From Natronococcus sp. AD-5 (GTDB taxonomy: Archaea > Halobacteriota > Halobacteria > Halobacteriales > Natrialbaceae), in contig NZ_CP132295.1 in NCBI RefSeq assembly GCF_030734285.1, positions 682,001 through 746,000 on the forward strand: DNA of 64,000 nt. The letters run 5' to 3'. How positions within the stretch are numbered: the first letter of the stretch is position 1; the number at the start of each line of letters is the position of its first letter. Of the stretch, positions 17,615-26,614 are shown piece by piece. The notes under the pieces are model-generated. The model worked only from the letters and a program-made list of their open reading frames with translations, had not been told where the DNA came from and made no database searches. The position numbers and the translations under genes are program-made.

Positions 17615-19225
17615 TCAGTCGTCGAGGCGGAGCTCGATCAGCGTCAACTCGTCCGACCGAACCGCTTCCGAGAAGGCTCGTTCGATTTCGGTCCACGTTC
17701 CGGGTCGATAGGCGTCGATTCCGAAGCTCTCGGCGAACGCCACGAGATCCGGATTCGCGAGTTCCGTCCCGGTGTGCTCGCCGCGGTGTGAAACCTGTTG
17801 TTCGGAGATGAGGCCGTAGTCCTCGTCGTTGAACACGACGATCGTGAACTCGCAATCGAGTCGGGTCGCGGTTTCGATCTCCGCCGCGTTCATCAGGAAG
17901 CCGCCGTCGCCGGTTCCCGCGACGACGTGTGCGTCGACCGCGAGATCTGCCGCGAGCGCGCCCGGAACGGCGATCCCCATACTCGCCAGACCGTTCGAGA
18001 TGATGCAGGTGTTCGGCTCGTACGTCGGAAACGACTGCGCGATCGCCATCTTGTGACTGCCGACGTCCGAGACGAGAACGTCCTCCTCGGCCATGGCCTC
18101 GCGCAACAGCGGAAGCGCGTTTCTGACGGTGATCGGATCGCTCTCCTCGGGCCGCTTCGTCACCGTTTCGAGCAACCGGTCGTGTAGTTCGCGACACCAC
18201 AGTGCACACGCGTCCGACGGGAGCCGCTCGTCGATCGCCCTGAGCGCCGCGCCGACGTCCGCGACGATCTCGACGTCCGGGTTGTAGTGGCGGTAGACCT
18301 CCGCGGGATCGTGGTCGACGTGAACGATCGTCTTTTCGAGGGTCGGATTCCACCCCTCCGGGTCGTGCTCGGCGATATCGTACCCCACCGCGACGACGCA
18401 GTCGGCCCGCTCGATCGCGCGAGCCGCCTCGCCGTCCGGACCCGAATCGAGCGTCATCAGCGAGGTCGGCTCGCGGTCGGAGATGGCCCCCTTGCCCATG
18501 TACGTCGCGACGACCGGGATATCGAGTCGATCGACGAGCGCGCGAATGCTGTCGGACGCGCGGGTCCGCACCGCGCCGTTGCCCGCGAGGAGGATCGGTC
18601 GCTCGGCCGACTCGAGCAGCGTCGCGGCTCGCTCGACCGACGCGGGATCCGGGTCCGGCCGGCGCACCTGATCGCGGACGGGGATCGGGTCGGCGTCGGT
18701 CTCCTCGCGAGCGACGTCCTCGGGGAACTCGAGGTGGGTCGCGCCCGGCTTCTCGTACTCCGCGAGTTTGAACGCCTTGCGGACCGACTCGGGGACGATA
18801 TCGGGGTCCGTGATCTGGGCGTTCCACTCGACGATCGGCTCGAACACGTCGATCACGTCGAGCGCCTGGTGGCTCTCCTTGTGCAGGCGCTCGCGGCCGC
18901 CCTGGCCGGTGATCGCGACGAGCGGACTCTTGTCGAGGTGCGCGTCGGCGACGCCGGTGATGAGGTTCGTCGCGCCGGGCCCCAACGTCGAGAGGCAGAC
19001 GCCCGCGCTGCCGGTCAGTCGGCCGTACACGTCGGCCATGAACGCGGCTCCCTGTTCGTGGCGGGTCGGAACGAACGGAATCGAGGAGTCCCGGAGCGAG
19101 AACAGCAGGTCCTCGATCTCTTCGCCCGGCAGCCCGAAGACGTACTCGACGTCCTCGGCCTCGAGACAGTCGACGAGTAGATCGGATGCTGGTGGCACGT
19201 TGGTCTCGACTACGCTGCCGTACAT
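17615..19225 (-). CDS. Acetolactate synthase-like thiamine-diphosphate enzyme
   Basis: 536 residues from the ATG at 19225 (in-frame upstream starts give an unlikely extension). Three domains of the ALS/pyruvate-oxidase family are seen: the PYR domain with VFGLPGEEI and the catalytic glutamate in TRHEQGAAFMAD (about residue 55), the central domain with LAGNGAVRT, and the PP domain with the TPP/Mg motif GDGGFLMN followed by FNDEDYGLI. Such enzymes condense pyruvate to acetolactate or decarboxylate 2-oxoacids. No small regulatory subunit or other branched-chain amino acid genes are nearby, so a catabolic (AlsS-like) or other oxoacid role is as likely as biosynthesis. Confidence 0.85.
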   Translation of the reverse strand: MYGSVVETNVPPASDLLVDCLEAEDVEYVFGLPGEEIEDLLFSLRDSSIPFVPTRHEQGAAFMADVYGRLTGSAGVCLSTLGPGATNLITGVADAHLDKSPLVAITGQGGRERLHKESHQALDVIDVFEPIVEWNAQITDPDIVPESVRKAFKLAEYEKPGATHLEFPEDVAREETDADPIPVRDQVRRPDPDPASVERAATLLESAERPILLAGNGAVRTRASDSIRALVDRLDIPVVATYMGKGAISDREPTSLMTLDSGPDGEAARAIERADCVVAVGYDIAEHDPEGWNPTLEKTIVHVDHDPAEVYRHYNPDVEIVADVGAALRAIDERLPSDACALWCRELHDRLLETVTKRPEESDPITVRNALPLLREAMAEEDVLVSDVGSHKMAIAQSFPTYEPNTCIISNGLASMGIAVPGALAADLAVDAHVVAGTGDGGFLMNAAEIETATRLDCEFTIVVFNDEDYGLISEQQVSHRGEHTGTELANPDLVAFAESFGIDAYRPGTWTEIERAFSEAVRSDELTLIELRLDD

Positions 19226-19629
19226 GAGTGTAACACCCTTCTCGAAAGTTGAAAGGACGGGAATCGCCGCGCCGTTTCGCGGATCGGCCAACCTTCCGGG
19301 CGCCCGTCAGCGAAATCGGCTACCGACGGAGCGCGGCGGGCGGAACGGACTCGATCGGCGTTCCGGCCTGCCTCCGGAAAGCGGGGCCGAACCGATCGAG
19401 ACGCGTCACTCGGTCGAAGAGACGACTCGCTCGAGGCCGACGGCGAAAGCGATCGTCGATGGTGGAATCAAAACTCGCGTGCTCGGTACCCGCGATAACT
19501 GAGATCGGCGAGAGGCTGGAACGGCATCGTGGTTCGCCTTCAGGGGGACCCCTCGCGTAACGCGGGGATTCGAGACGCGATCGTCTCGAGAAGTGCCGGG
19601 AGACGATCTAGAGTCGGCCGCGCGCTCGT
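19226..19629. other. Intergenic stretch, nothing recognised
   Basis: About 400 bp between the ALS-like start and the end of the leftward regulator gene. High GC, no convincing frame in either direction and no clear hairpin terminator. Confidence 0.4.
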
Positions 19630-20034
19630 TTATCCTTCGACCGGCGTCGTGGTGTCGACGGTATGCTCGTACTTGTCCTCGAACTCGTGGATGAGCTGGC
19701 CCATCTTCGCGTACCAGTCGTTGAGCATCCGCTGCATGTCGTTCGCGATCTGAGTCGGATCCGTCGGGTAGTAGACGTGGTAGTAGCCGCCCTGATCGTA
19801 GTTGATCTGTTCTTTCTGGATGAAACCGCTCTGGAGCAGCCGCTGAATCGATCGGTACGCGGTCGAGCGCTCGCGGTCGACCCGCTCGGCGACCTCGTCG
19901 ATCGTCAGCGGTTCCTCGCTCTCGACCATCGCCCGAAAGCACTCCTTGTCGAGCTGTTTGAGCCCGTGAATGCACTCCAGCAGCCCTTCACACTCCATAT
20001 CCTGCTGCAGTTGTTCTGCCATCGAGTTTGCCAT
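19630..20034 (-). CDS. TrmB/MarR-like helix-turn-helix regulator linked to a TauE exporter
   Basis: 134 residues from the ATG at 20034. An N-terminal helix containing MECEGLLECIHGLKQLDKEC leads to a winged helix: PLTIDEVAERVDRERSTAYR, then SIQRLLQSGFIQKEQ and a wing with GGYYHVYYPT. A C-terminal helix (MQRMLNDWYAKMGQLIHEFE) may dimerise. Such regulators are repeatedly found beside sulfite-exporter-like and sulfur-transfer genes in haloarchaea. The cysteine pair Cys19/Cys25 (approximate) could sense thiols or persulfides, which is inference. A 13-bp motif upstream is shared with the exporter operon at 21310, so control of both is likely. Confidence 0.8.
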   Translation of the reverse strand: MANSMAEQLQQDMECEGLLECIHGLKQLDKECFRAMVESEEPLTIDEVAERVDRERSTAYRSIQRLLQSGFIQKEQINYDQGGYYHVYYPTDPTQIANDMQRMLNDWYAKMGQLIHEFEDKYEHTVDTTTPVEG

Positions 20035-20079
20035 GTTCCTGACTCGACGTAGGAAGCGCGACGGTATAAGGGTTGTGCG

Positions 20080-20092
20080 AATATTGTACAAT
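20080..20092. promoter_or_regulatory. Putative operator, regulator side
   Basis: AATATTGTACAAT lies about 11 bp upstream of the TATA-like CTTATACC (reverse strand, about 20061-20069) of the regulator gene. The same motif with two differences occurs before the TauE operon. Confidence 0.5.
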
Positions 20093-20136
20093 CTCGATGA
20101 ACAGCGACGTCCGACGGCGAACGATCTTCGACGCGG

Positions 20137-21159
20137 CTAGTCCGCGGTCGTCGCGACCGCGTCGGCTTCCTCGCGCATCGTTCGGACCGTGCTGTAGATC
20201 ACGGCCCCGCTGACCAGCAGCGCCGAGAGCACGATCAGCTTCGCGCTGATCGTGTTGAGTACGTCCATTGCGAGGTGATCGCCGACCTGACGGAACGCGA
20301 CGGCGACCGAGCCGCCCAGGAGCATCAGTCCGAAGTGGATCTTGATCTCGCCTTCGTCGACGATGCCGGTGGCGGCCGAGCCGATGCGGGCGCCCAGCGC
20401 GCTCCCCGCGAGCAGCGGCGCGACGATCGAGAGGTCGACGCCGCCTTCCATCCCGTAGAGGTACGAACCGATCCCGCCCGAGAACACGATTTCGAACAGG
20501 TCGGTCCCGACCGCGACGGGCACCGGGACGCCGATGAGGTAGAACATCGCGGGCATGCGAATGAACCCGCCGCCGACGCCGAGGAAGCCCGACAGCAGCC
20601 CCGTCGCGAACGCGACGCCCAGGACCACCCACAGCGAGACCTGGATCCCGCCCGCGATCGTCATCATCGGCGGCACGTGGTACGACTGGATCTTCTTCGC
20701 GACGTCGGGGATATCGTTCGGATCGATCTCCGCGTCCGGATCGTGGTGGCCGCCGTCGTCGGCGCCGTTGAGTGCGTTATCGGTGACGAACAGACCGATC
20801 GCGCCCAGCAGGACGACGTACGTGACGCCGATGACCCCGCTGGCGAGCCCGAGTTCCTCGAGGGAGAAGACGCCGATCCGACCGACCTCGATGCCGGCCG
20901 TCGTCCCGACGATCATCAGCCCGCCGAGTTTGTAATCGACCTGTCCCAGGTCGTGGTGTTTGAGCGTCGCGATGACGGCCGTCCCGAAGACGAACGCCAT
21001 CCCGCTTCCGACGGCGATCCGGCCGGGATACCCCATCACGAGAAGCGCGGGCGTGACGAGGAACGACCCGCCCATCCCGAAGAAGGCGAACAGCACGCCG
21101 ATCATGAAGCCGAAGCTCACGAACAGCGCGAGTACCGGTAGTCCGATTCCAAATTCCAT
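20137..21159 (-). CDS. TauE/SafE-family (sulfite exporter-like) membrane protein
   Basis: 340 residues with about eight membrane helices in two homologous halves. Each half has the glycine-rich family signature: GMGGSFLVTPALLVMGYP near residue 28 and SGFLGVGGGFIRMPAMFYL near residue 190. A charged, histidine-containing central loop (around DDGGHHDPDAEIDPN) separates the halves. The family exports sulfite, sulfonates or related organosulfur anions. It follows the 49-residue DUF7512-like gene after one nt and precedes the HTH regulator on the same strand. The gene is complete. Confidence 0.88.
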   Translation of the reverse strand: MEFGIGLPVLALFVSFGFMIGVLFAFFGMGGSFLVTPALLVMGYPGRIAVGSGMAFVFGTAVIATLKHHDLGQVDYKLGGLMIVGTTAGIEVGRIGVFSLEELGLASGVIGVTYVVLLGAIGLFVTDNALNGADDGGHHDPDAEIDPNDIPDVAKKIQSYHVPPMMTIAGGIQVSLWVVLGVAFATGLLSGFLGVGGGFIRMPAMFYLIGVPVPVAVGTDLFEIVFSGGIGSYLYGMEGGVDLSIVAPLLAGSALGARIGSAATGIVDEGEIKIHFGLMLLGGSVAVAFRQVGDHLAMDVLNTISAKLIVLSALLVSGAVIYSTVRTMREEADAVATTAD

Positions 21160-21160
21160 C

Positions 21161-21310
21161 TCATGCGCGCTCGATACTCTCGATGATGGGTTCCGCTGCG
21201 ACTCGCTCGAGCGCGCCGTACCCCACGTAGAGGCCGACCGCCTCGAGGAGGACGGCGCCGACGAGCGCGCCTGCCTGTACCGCCGGTGAAAGCGTCGCGA
21301 GGTCGATCAT
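21161..21310 (-). CDS. DUF7512-like small membrane protein
   Basis: 49 residues from the ATG at 21310, too short for most gene callers. The sequence opens MIDLATLSPAVQAGALVGAV, has a single membrane helix through VLLEAVGLYVGYGAL and ends in an amphipathic tail. Very similar small proteins precede TauE/SafE genes in other haloarchaea (recalled, not searched). The stop lies one nt before the exporter's ATG, so the two are co-translated and the small protein is probably an exporter accessory subunit. Confidence 0.75.
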   Translation of the reverse strand: MIDLATLSPAVQAGALVGAVLLEAVGLYVGYGALERVAAEPIIESIERA

Positions 21311-21405
21311 CGGTATCGACCCCGATCCGAAGTCGATCGTGTGCGGATCATGGGTTTCCGTTCAATACATCCTATCCGCGGAGCGCGTATAATTATTTTG
21401 GGAAC

Positions 21406-21418
21406 ATAGCACAATATT
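21406..21418. promoter_or_regulatory. Putative operator, exporter side
   Basis: On the reverse strand AATATTGTGCTAT, 11 of 13 positions identical to the motif at 20080, again about 11 bp upstream of a TATA-like AATTATAC (21387-21394). Confidence 0.5.
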
Positions 21419-21693
21419 ACCCTGGCCTATCACACGGCTATCCAACGCGAATATTCTCGTACGTTTTCCGAATACGGGGCGGGTGCGGCGAACGTCTCCG
21501 AGGCAGGGCGCGCTCGGATCAGTCGCGTGACGTAATCACACCTACCTCGCGGTCGAATTGTTTCCGAATGTGAACGATCGACGCGCAAGACAGTCGGCGA
21601 GCTATCGAGTAGTTTCCGATCCGCTACGTTCGAAATGTCGGGACGGTATTGAATAATACGAACAATAGTATACCGTCGCCCCGCACGCGGGGT

Positions 21694-22418
21694 ATGAAAG
21701 TGGTCTGTGCAACCGACCTGTCGGCAGCCAGCGAGGTCACGATCGAGAGCGAAACCTGCCTCGAGTGCCTCGGGCGAATCGGTATCGAGGAGATCCGCCT
21801 GGTGACGGTAATCCCGTCGAACGTCCACGCGGGAATGCCCGGGATGGATTTCGAGGGGCGGCGGAAGGAAGCGCTCGGACGGTATCGACGCGTCGTCGAG
21901 AACGCCGGCTTCGAGGTCGAGACTCACGTCGTTCGCGGAACGCCCCATCGGCGGATCAGGGGCGTCGCCGAAACGATCGGTGCGAGTCTGACGATCGTCG
22001 GCTCGCGAGGCGAGAGCCCGCTCGAGAACCGCGTCGTCGGATCGACCGCGCGCAACCTCGCTCGAACGACGGAGACGCCGCTGCTCGTCAACCGGATCAA
22101 CGCGGAACCGACGACGCTGGTCCACGTCGAGACGCCGAAAGATCCGGCCTCCCGGACGGAGAAGAGCCCGAAGCGCGGCTCGCGGAACTGGCGGCCCGGC
22201 TCGAGGAGTGGGACATCGAGACGCGAACCGAGATTCGGCGGGGCGATCCCGCCGACGAGATCCTCGCGACTGAGGCCGAGTACGATCCAGCGACGATCCT
22301 CGTCGGCTCGCGAGGTCACAGCAGGCTCCGTCGGCTGTTGCTCGGCAGCGTCTCCGAAGCGATCGTCACGCAGGCGAACGGGAACGTGCTGCTCGTCCCG
22401 CCGTCGCGTACGACGTGA
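21694..22418 (+). pseudogene. Tandem universal stress protein (UspA) gene, frameshifted
   Basis: The first UspA domain reads from MKVVCATDLSAASEV to GSTARNLARTTETPLLVNRI with the nucleotide-binding pattern IVGSRGESPLENRVVGSTA. The second domain continues in another frame (PEARLAELAARLEEWDIE, then ILVGSRGHSRLRRLLLGSVS) to a stop at 22416-22418. The shift lies between about 22140 and 22160. UspA proteins bind ATP and act in stress tolerance. The total length is not a multiple of three. The next gene is an intact paralogue. Confidence 0.75.
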
Positions 22419-22508
22419 GTCACGATATCGAGTCGATCGCAATCGGTGCGGACGGGAGCGGTTGTCAGCGGGCTTACGTTCAAGGGGGTCGCGGCCGTAG
22501 AACCCCCG

Positions 22509-23357
22509 ATGTATCAGGATATCCTCGTTGCCACCGACGGAAGCGACATCGCAACGACGGCCGCCGAGCAGGGGCTGGCGGTCGCGCAGACGCTCGGCGC
22601 GACCGTCCACGCCGTCTCGGTCGTCGAGCACGGCGAGCACGGCGGCCCTGACGACGCGGAGCGAGCGCGTCACCGGCAATTCGTCGAGACAGTCGAAGCC
22701 GACGCGGTCGATCGCGGGGTATCCGTCGTGACGAGCGTCCGGACTGGGCAGCCGAGTCGAGAGCTGCTCGGGTACGTCGACGAGCAGGGGATCGATCTGC
22801 TCGTCCTCGGCACCCACGGTCGAACGGGAATTCGACGGTGGCTCATGGGGAGCGTCGCGACGGCGGTCGTTCGCGAGGCGCGGTGTCCGGTGCTCACCGT
22901 GAACGCCTCCGTAACGGGTGTGCCCCGCGACTTCGACGACGTCCTCATCGCGACGGACGGACGACCGGGGGTGGCAGCGGCCGTCGAGAACGGACTCGAC
23001 CTCGCCGAGGCGTACGGGTCGCGCGTTCACGCGGTGTACGTCGTCAACGACGTCCACTCGCACATGAGCATGGTCCTCGAGGCGTTCGAAGAGATCGGCG
23101 AGCGATCGACGAGCGAGATCGCCGACCGCGCCGAAAAACGCGGGCTGGAGGTCGAGCGGTCGATCGAACGGGGAGTGCCCCACGAGGAAATCGTCACACG
23201 CGCGGATGCCCACGACATCGACCTCGTGGTCGTGGGAACCGAGGGTCGAACCGGGCTCGATCGACTGATCGCCGGCAGCGTCTCGCAGCGCGTCATCGGC
23301 GACGCGTCGGTCCCCGTGCTGTCCGTTCGAACGCGCGAGGAACGGACCGAAACGTGA
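22509..23357 (+). CDS. Universal stress protein with two UspA domains
   Basis: 282 residues from the ATG at 22509. Domain 1 (about 1-135) opens MYQDILVATDGSDIATTAAE and has LGTHGRTGIRRWLMGSVA; domain 2 (about 145-282) opens DDVLIATDGRPGVAAAVE and has VGTEGRTGLDRLIAGSVS. Both carry the G-x2-G-x9-G(S/T) ATP-binding signature, so nucleotide binding is likely. Cytoplasmic. It lies downstream of a broken tandem UspA gene and upstream of a ZIP transporter in the same direction with gaps of about 90-100 nt. Confidence 0.9.
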   Translation: MYQDILVATDGSDIATTAAEQGLAVAQTLGATVHAVSVVEHGEHGGPDDAERARHRQFVETVEADAVDRGVSVVTSVRTGQPSRELLGYVDEQGIDLLVLGTHGRTGIRRWLMGSVATAVVREARCPVLTVNASVTGVPRDFDDVLIATDGRPGVAAAVENGLDLAEAYGSRVHAVYVVNDVHSHMSMVLEAFEEIGERSTSEIADRAEKRGLEVERSIERGVPHEEIVTRADAHDIDLVVVGTEGRTGLDRLIAGSVSQRVIGDASVPVLSVRTREERTET

Positions 23358-23458
23358 ACGGCGACCGCGAAGGCGGCGGTCCGGATCCGGACACAACGGC
23401 GGGGTCAGCCGTTCAGTTCGCGACAAATAGCGCGCGTGCATTCGATCCGGCCGCCTAG

Positions 23459-24256
23459 ATGACGCTCCTCGAGAACTTCACGCTGGTGTTCGTCGCCGGG
23501 TTCATCACCGCGCTGGCGACCGGGATCGGTGCGCTGCCGTTTTTCGTCTTCGACGAGATCAGCGACCGCCGTAACGTCGTTCTCTGGGGGCTCGCCTCCG
23601 GGATCATGATTTCGGCGTCGGTATTCGGCCTCATCGAAGAGGGGTTAGCCGAAGGCACGCCGCTCGAGATCGTCGCGGGAATAGCCGCCGGCGTCTTGCT
23701 GGTCGTCCTCGCCCACAATGTTCTCTTGGACGTCAATATCGATCCGCACGAGTACGAGGAGGCGGACTTCAAGAAACTCGTCCTCATCCTCGGGATCTTG
23801 ACCGTCCACAGCTTCCCCGAGGGGGTCGCCATCGGCGTCTCGTTCGCCGACCTCGGTTTCGAGAGCGGCCTCCAGCTTCTGGGGTTTTCGGTGCCGCTGC
23901 TGGCAGTTTTCATGACCGTCGCGATCTCGATCCACAATGTCCCGGAAGGAACTGCGATCTCGATCCCGCTGAAGTCGATGGGCGTGCCGAACTGGAAGCT
24001 GGTCTGGTGGGCGGTCTTCTCGAGCCTGCCACAGCCGATCGGCGCCGTCCTCGCGTTCGGTTTCGTCCAGGTCGCTCGAGAGCTCCTCCCGTTCGGCTTC
24101 GGGTTCGCCGCGGGGGCGATGATCTATCTCGTCCTGACGGAGTTCATCCCGGAAGCGCTGGATATCGGCGCGACGTTACCGAACGGTGGGAAGCCCGAAC
24201 TCGCGGGAGGCATCGTCGTCGGCGTCCTGATAATGGTCCCGCTCACATTTATCTGA
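23459..24256 (+). CDS. ZIP-family divalent metal transporter
   Basis: 265 residues and about eight membrane helices. The two metal-site helices are explicit: HSFPEGVAIG near residue 121 and HNVPEGTAIS near residue 160, the conserved histidine/glutamate pairs that coordinate Zn2+ or related ions. The acidic loop HEYEEADFKK replaces the His-rich loop of many eukaryotic members. It would import Zn, Fe or Mn down a gradient; the metal is not predictable. Complete, with a start at ATG 23459. Confidence 0.9.
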   Translation: MTLLENFTLVFVAGFITALATGIGALPFFVFDEISDRRNVVLWGLASGIMISASVFGLIEEGLAEGTPLEIVAGIAAGVLLVVLAHNVLLDVNIDPHEYEEADFKKLVLILGILTVHSFPEGVAIGVSFADLGFESGLQLLGFSVPLLAVFMTVAISIHNVPEGTAISIPLKSMGVPNWKLVWWAVFSSLPQPIGAVLAFGFVQVARELLPFGFGFAAGAMIYLVLTEFIPEALDIGATLPNGGKPELAGGIVVGVLIMVPLTFI

Positions 24257-24351
24257 GCCCGACGACGCGGGCGGACTCGATCGGAGTTTTACACAACCGC
24301 CCCCAAAGGATCGGTTTTAACGGGTCGAAAACGAAACGTTGGAGCAACAGA

Positions 24352-25125
24352 ATGCCGCCTCTCCCGGTCGAACTCGTGCTGGTGCTCGTCGGTATTTCGC
24401 TCGTGGCCGGAGTCGGGTGTACGACGACCGGAGCGGGCGGCGTATTCGTCACGATCGCCCTCTACGCGTTCACACCGCTGTCTTCCGCGGAGATCGCCGG
24501 GACCGCACACGTCGTGTTCGTCGCCGTCGGCGTGGTCGGAGCGGTCGGCTTCGCGCGCTCGGGTGAACTGCTCGAGACCGACGGACGAACGCTAGCGGCG
24601 ATTCTCAGCGGAACGAGCGTTCTCGGGGCGGTGGCCGGTGCGTATCTGAACGCGTACGTCTCGCGACGACTGTTTAGCATCCTCCTCGGCGTCCTCACCG
24701 TTATCACCGGCGGCGTCCTGCTGTACGGCCAGATCCGCGACCTCCGGTCGATAGTCGCCGTCGATTCGAGCGCGACGAGCGGCCGTCTCGTATTCGGTTC
24801 CGTCGGATTGTTTCTCGGTATCACCGCAGGGCTCGTGGGCATCGGAGGACCGATACTCGCGGTGCCGGCGCTGGTGACGCTCGGCGTTCCGATGCTCCTG
24901 GCGCTCGGTATCGCGCAGGTGCAGGCGATCTTCATCTCGGGATTTGCAGCGAGCGGGTACTTCGTTCAGGAGGCGATTTCACCGTTCTTTGCGACGATTA
25001 CGACGGTCCCGACCGTCATCGGTGCTATCGGCGGGTGGCTGCTCGCTCATCACGTCGATCCCGACCACCTGGAATTGGTACTCAGCGGTATACTGATCCC
25101 CGTCGGGCTGTATTTGATACTGTGA
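24352..25125 (+). CDS. Second TauE/SafE-family membrane protein
   Basis: 257 residues from the ATG at 24352, preceded by GGAG eight nt upstream. About eight helices in two halves with the family glycine motifs (TTTGAGGVFVTIALYAF and GITAGLVGIGGPILAVPALV). It differs clearly from the exporter at 20137-21159 and lacks its long central loop. The substrate is unknown; sulfur anions are the family norm. It stands alone, between the ZIP gene and a convergent methyltransferase. Confidence 0.85.
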   Translation: MPPLPVELVLVLVGISLVAGVGCTTTGAGGVFVTIALYAFTPLSSAEIAGTAHVVFVAVGVVGAVGFARSGELLETDGRTLAAILSGTSVLGAVAGAYLNAYVSRRLFSILLGVLTVITGGVLLYGQIRDLRSIVAVDSSATSGRLVFGSVGLFLGITAGLVGIGGPILAVPALVTLGVPMLLALGIAQVQAIFISGFAASGYFVQEAISPFFATITTVPTVIGAIGGWLLAHHVDPDHLELVLSGILIPVGLYLIL

Positions 25126-25153
25126 CGTGGAAGTTCTGTACATTCGCGCTTTG

Positions 25154-25876
25154 TCACGCGGAGCGGACGAAGCGAAGGCAGAGAAAGTTCGGACGAGTCG
25201 CTTCGTACTCGTATCGTTCCGGATCCGCCCGACGATACGCTTCCGTCGGCGTCGATTCGACGAGACGGTCGAGCCGGAATCCCGCGTCGAGTGCGGGGGT
25301 TACCATCTCCGAAAGGGGACGGCGGTACGCCGGGACCGCCACTTCCGCTCCGAACGAATCCCACACCGCGGAGACGCGTTCTATCTCGTGGTAGTTCCGC
25401 GTTCCATCGTACTCCTCGAAGTCGGCGTGTGGATGTTGAACCGAACAGACTACCCACCCTCCGGGCTCGAGAACGCGACGAAGAGTTCGGAACAATCGTT
25501 CCCACTCCCGGACGTAGTGGAACGCCAGCGAACTGGCGACCCCGTCGAACGTGTCCGCGTCGAACGGAAGGTCGCTGCCGAGATCGGCCTGGAGAAAGTC
25601 AGCGTCGGGGACCCGATCTCGTGCGTACGTGAGCATCTCGTGACTCACGTCGACGCCGACGACGGCTGCGCCGCGATCGGAGAGTTCGCGAGCCAGATGC
25701 CCCGCCCCACACCCGGCGTCGAGAACCTGAGCCCTCGTTACGTCGGGAAGCAACGAGAGGGTTGCCGGCCGTTCGAGATAGGCGTTCGCGGGTTTCGTGT
25801 CTCCTTCACGATCGTAGCCGGATGCGAGCCTATCGTACGCCTGCTGGACGTTCGGACGATCCTGAGCGTCGGGCAT
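25154..25876 (-). CDS. Class I SAM-dependent methyltransferase
   Basis: 240 residues. The SAM-binding motif I is VLDAGCGAGHLARELS (about 51-66), followed by VVGVDVSHEMLTYAR (motif II acidic residue) and a motif with FDGVASSLAFHYVREW; PGGWVVCSVQHP is the post-IV strand. The layout matches small UbiE/Methyltransf_11 enzymes with a C-terminal substrate region. The substrate is unknown. It converges with the TauE gene and has its own promoter region near 25880-25920. Confidence 0.88.
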   Translation of the reverse strand: MPDAQDRPNVQQAYDRLASGYDREGDTKPANAYLERPATLSLLPDVTRAQVLDAGCGAGHLARELSDRGAAVVGVDVSHEMLTYARDRVPDADFLQADLGSDLPFDADTFDGVASSLAFHYVREWERLFRTLRRVLEPGGWVVCSVQHPHADFEEYDGTRNYHEIERVSAVWDSFGAEVAVPAYRRPLSEMVTPALDAGFRLDRLVESTPTEAYRRADPERYEYEATRPNFLCLRFVRSA

Positions 25877-26015
25877 CGAGTTGTCCGAGTGAGCACGGAC
25901 GTATAATTGTATCTCTCGACGTCTCGCTCGTTACGGAGACCCGTTATGTTCGGTATCTCGTTTTCGATCCGTACGTACCGAGACCGGCGAAACGAGCGCC
26001 GCGAGCGATCGGCCG

Positions 26016-26609
26016 CTACGAGGTCTGGGAGTACTTCTCGACCCACTCCTGGAGCGTGATCCCCATGCTGGCCTGGGTGATGGCGTTCGAGGAGGCGGAG
26101 TTCGCACTCTTGACGAGTTCCGCCTCGAGCGTCCGCGTGGGAACCTCGCCGAGGAAGTGCGGGATCGCCCGCTGGACGGCGAGCGGACACCCGACCTCGT
26201 GGGCGAGCGCGTAGCCCGAGATCGAGTGGGGAATCTCCTCGCTCGCGTACCGCGGATCCGGCTCGTCGAGGAGGTCGTCGTCGACGTGATCCGGGTACTC
26301 GTAGCACTTCCCGACGTCGTGGAGGAGACACGCCGCGACGATCGTGTCCTCGTCCGGGTCGGCTCCGTGGAACTCCCGCTGTTCGCCCGCGGCCTCGAGC
26401 GCGATGCGGGCGACGCCCCGGACGTGTTCGACGTTCGTGACCTCGTGGATGTTCCAGGCGTAGGGGATGTCCTCGATGGATCGCCACCCCCCGCGCTCCA
26501 GGCCGAGGACCCACGCCTCGACGACGCGCTCCCGGAGGTCGTCGCTGCCGATGCGCTCGAGTTCGGGAAACGCCTCGCGGACCTGACGGTCGAAATCGGC
26601 GTCGGACAT
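26016..26609 (-). CDS. HD-domain protein (predicted metal-dependent phosphohydrolase)
   Basis: 197 residues. The HD signature is present: the first His in TNVEHVRGVARIAL, the HD pair in ACLLHDVGKCYEYPDH and later histidines in IPHSISGYALAHEVG. This is the arrangement of small hydrolases acting on nucleotides or phosphate esters. It follows the EthD-domain gene after five nt and is probably translated from the same message. Haloarchaeal EthD/HD pairs could act in a catabolic route, but the substrate cannot be inferred. Confidence 0.85.
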   Translation of the reverse strand: MSDADFDRQVREAFPELERIGSDDLRERVVEAWVLGLERGGWRSIEDIPYAWNIHEVTNVEHVRGVARIALEAAGEQREFHGADPDEDTIVAACLLHDVGKCYEYPDHVDDDLLDEPDPRYASEEIPHSISGYALAHEVGCPLAVQRAIPHFLGEVPTRTLEAELVKSANSASSNAITQASMGITLQEWVEKYSQTS

Positions 26610-26614
26610 CTCGA

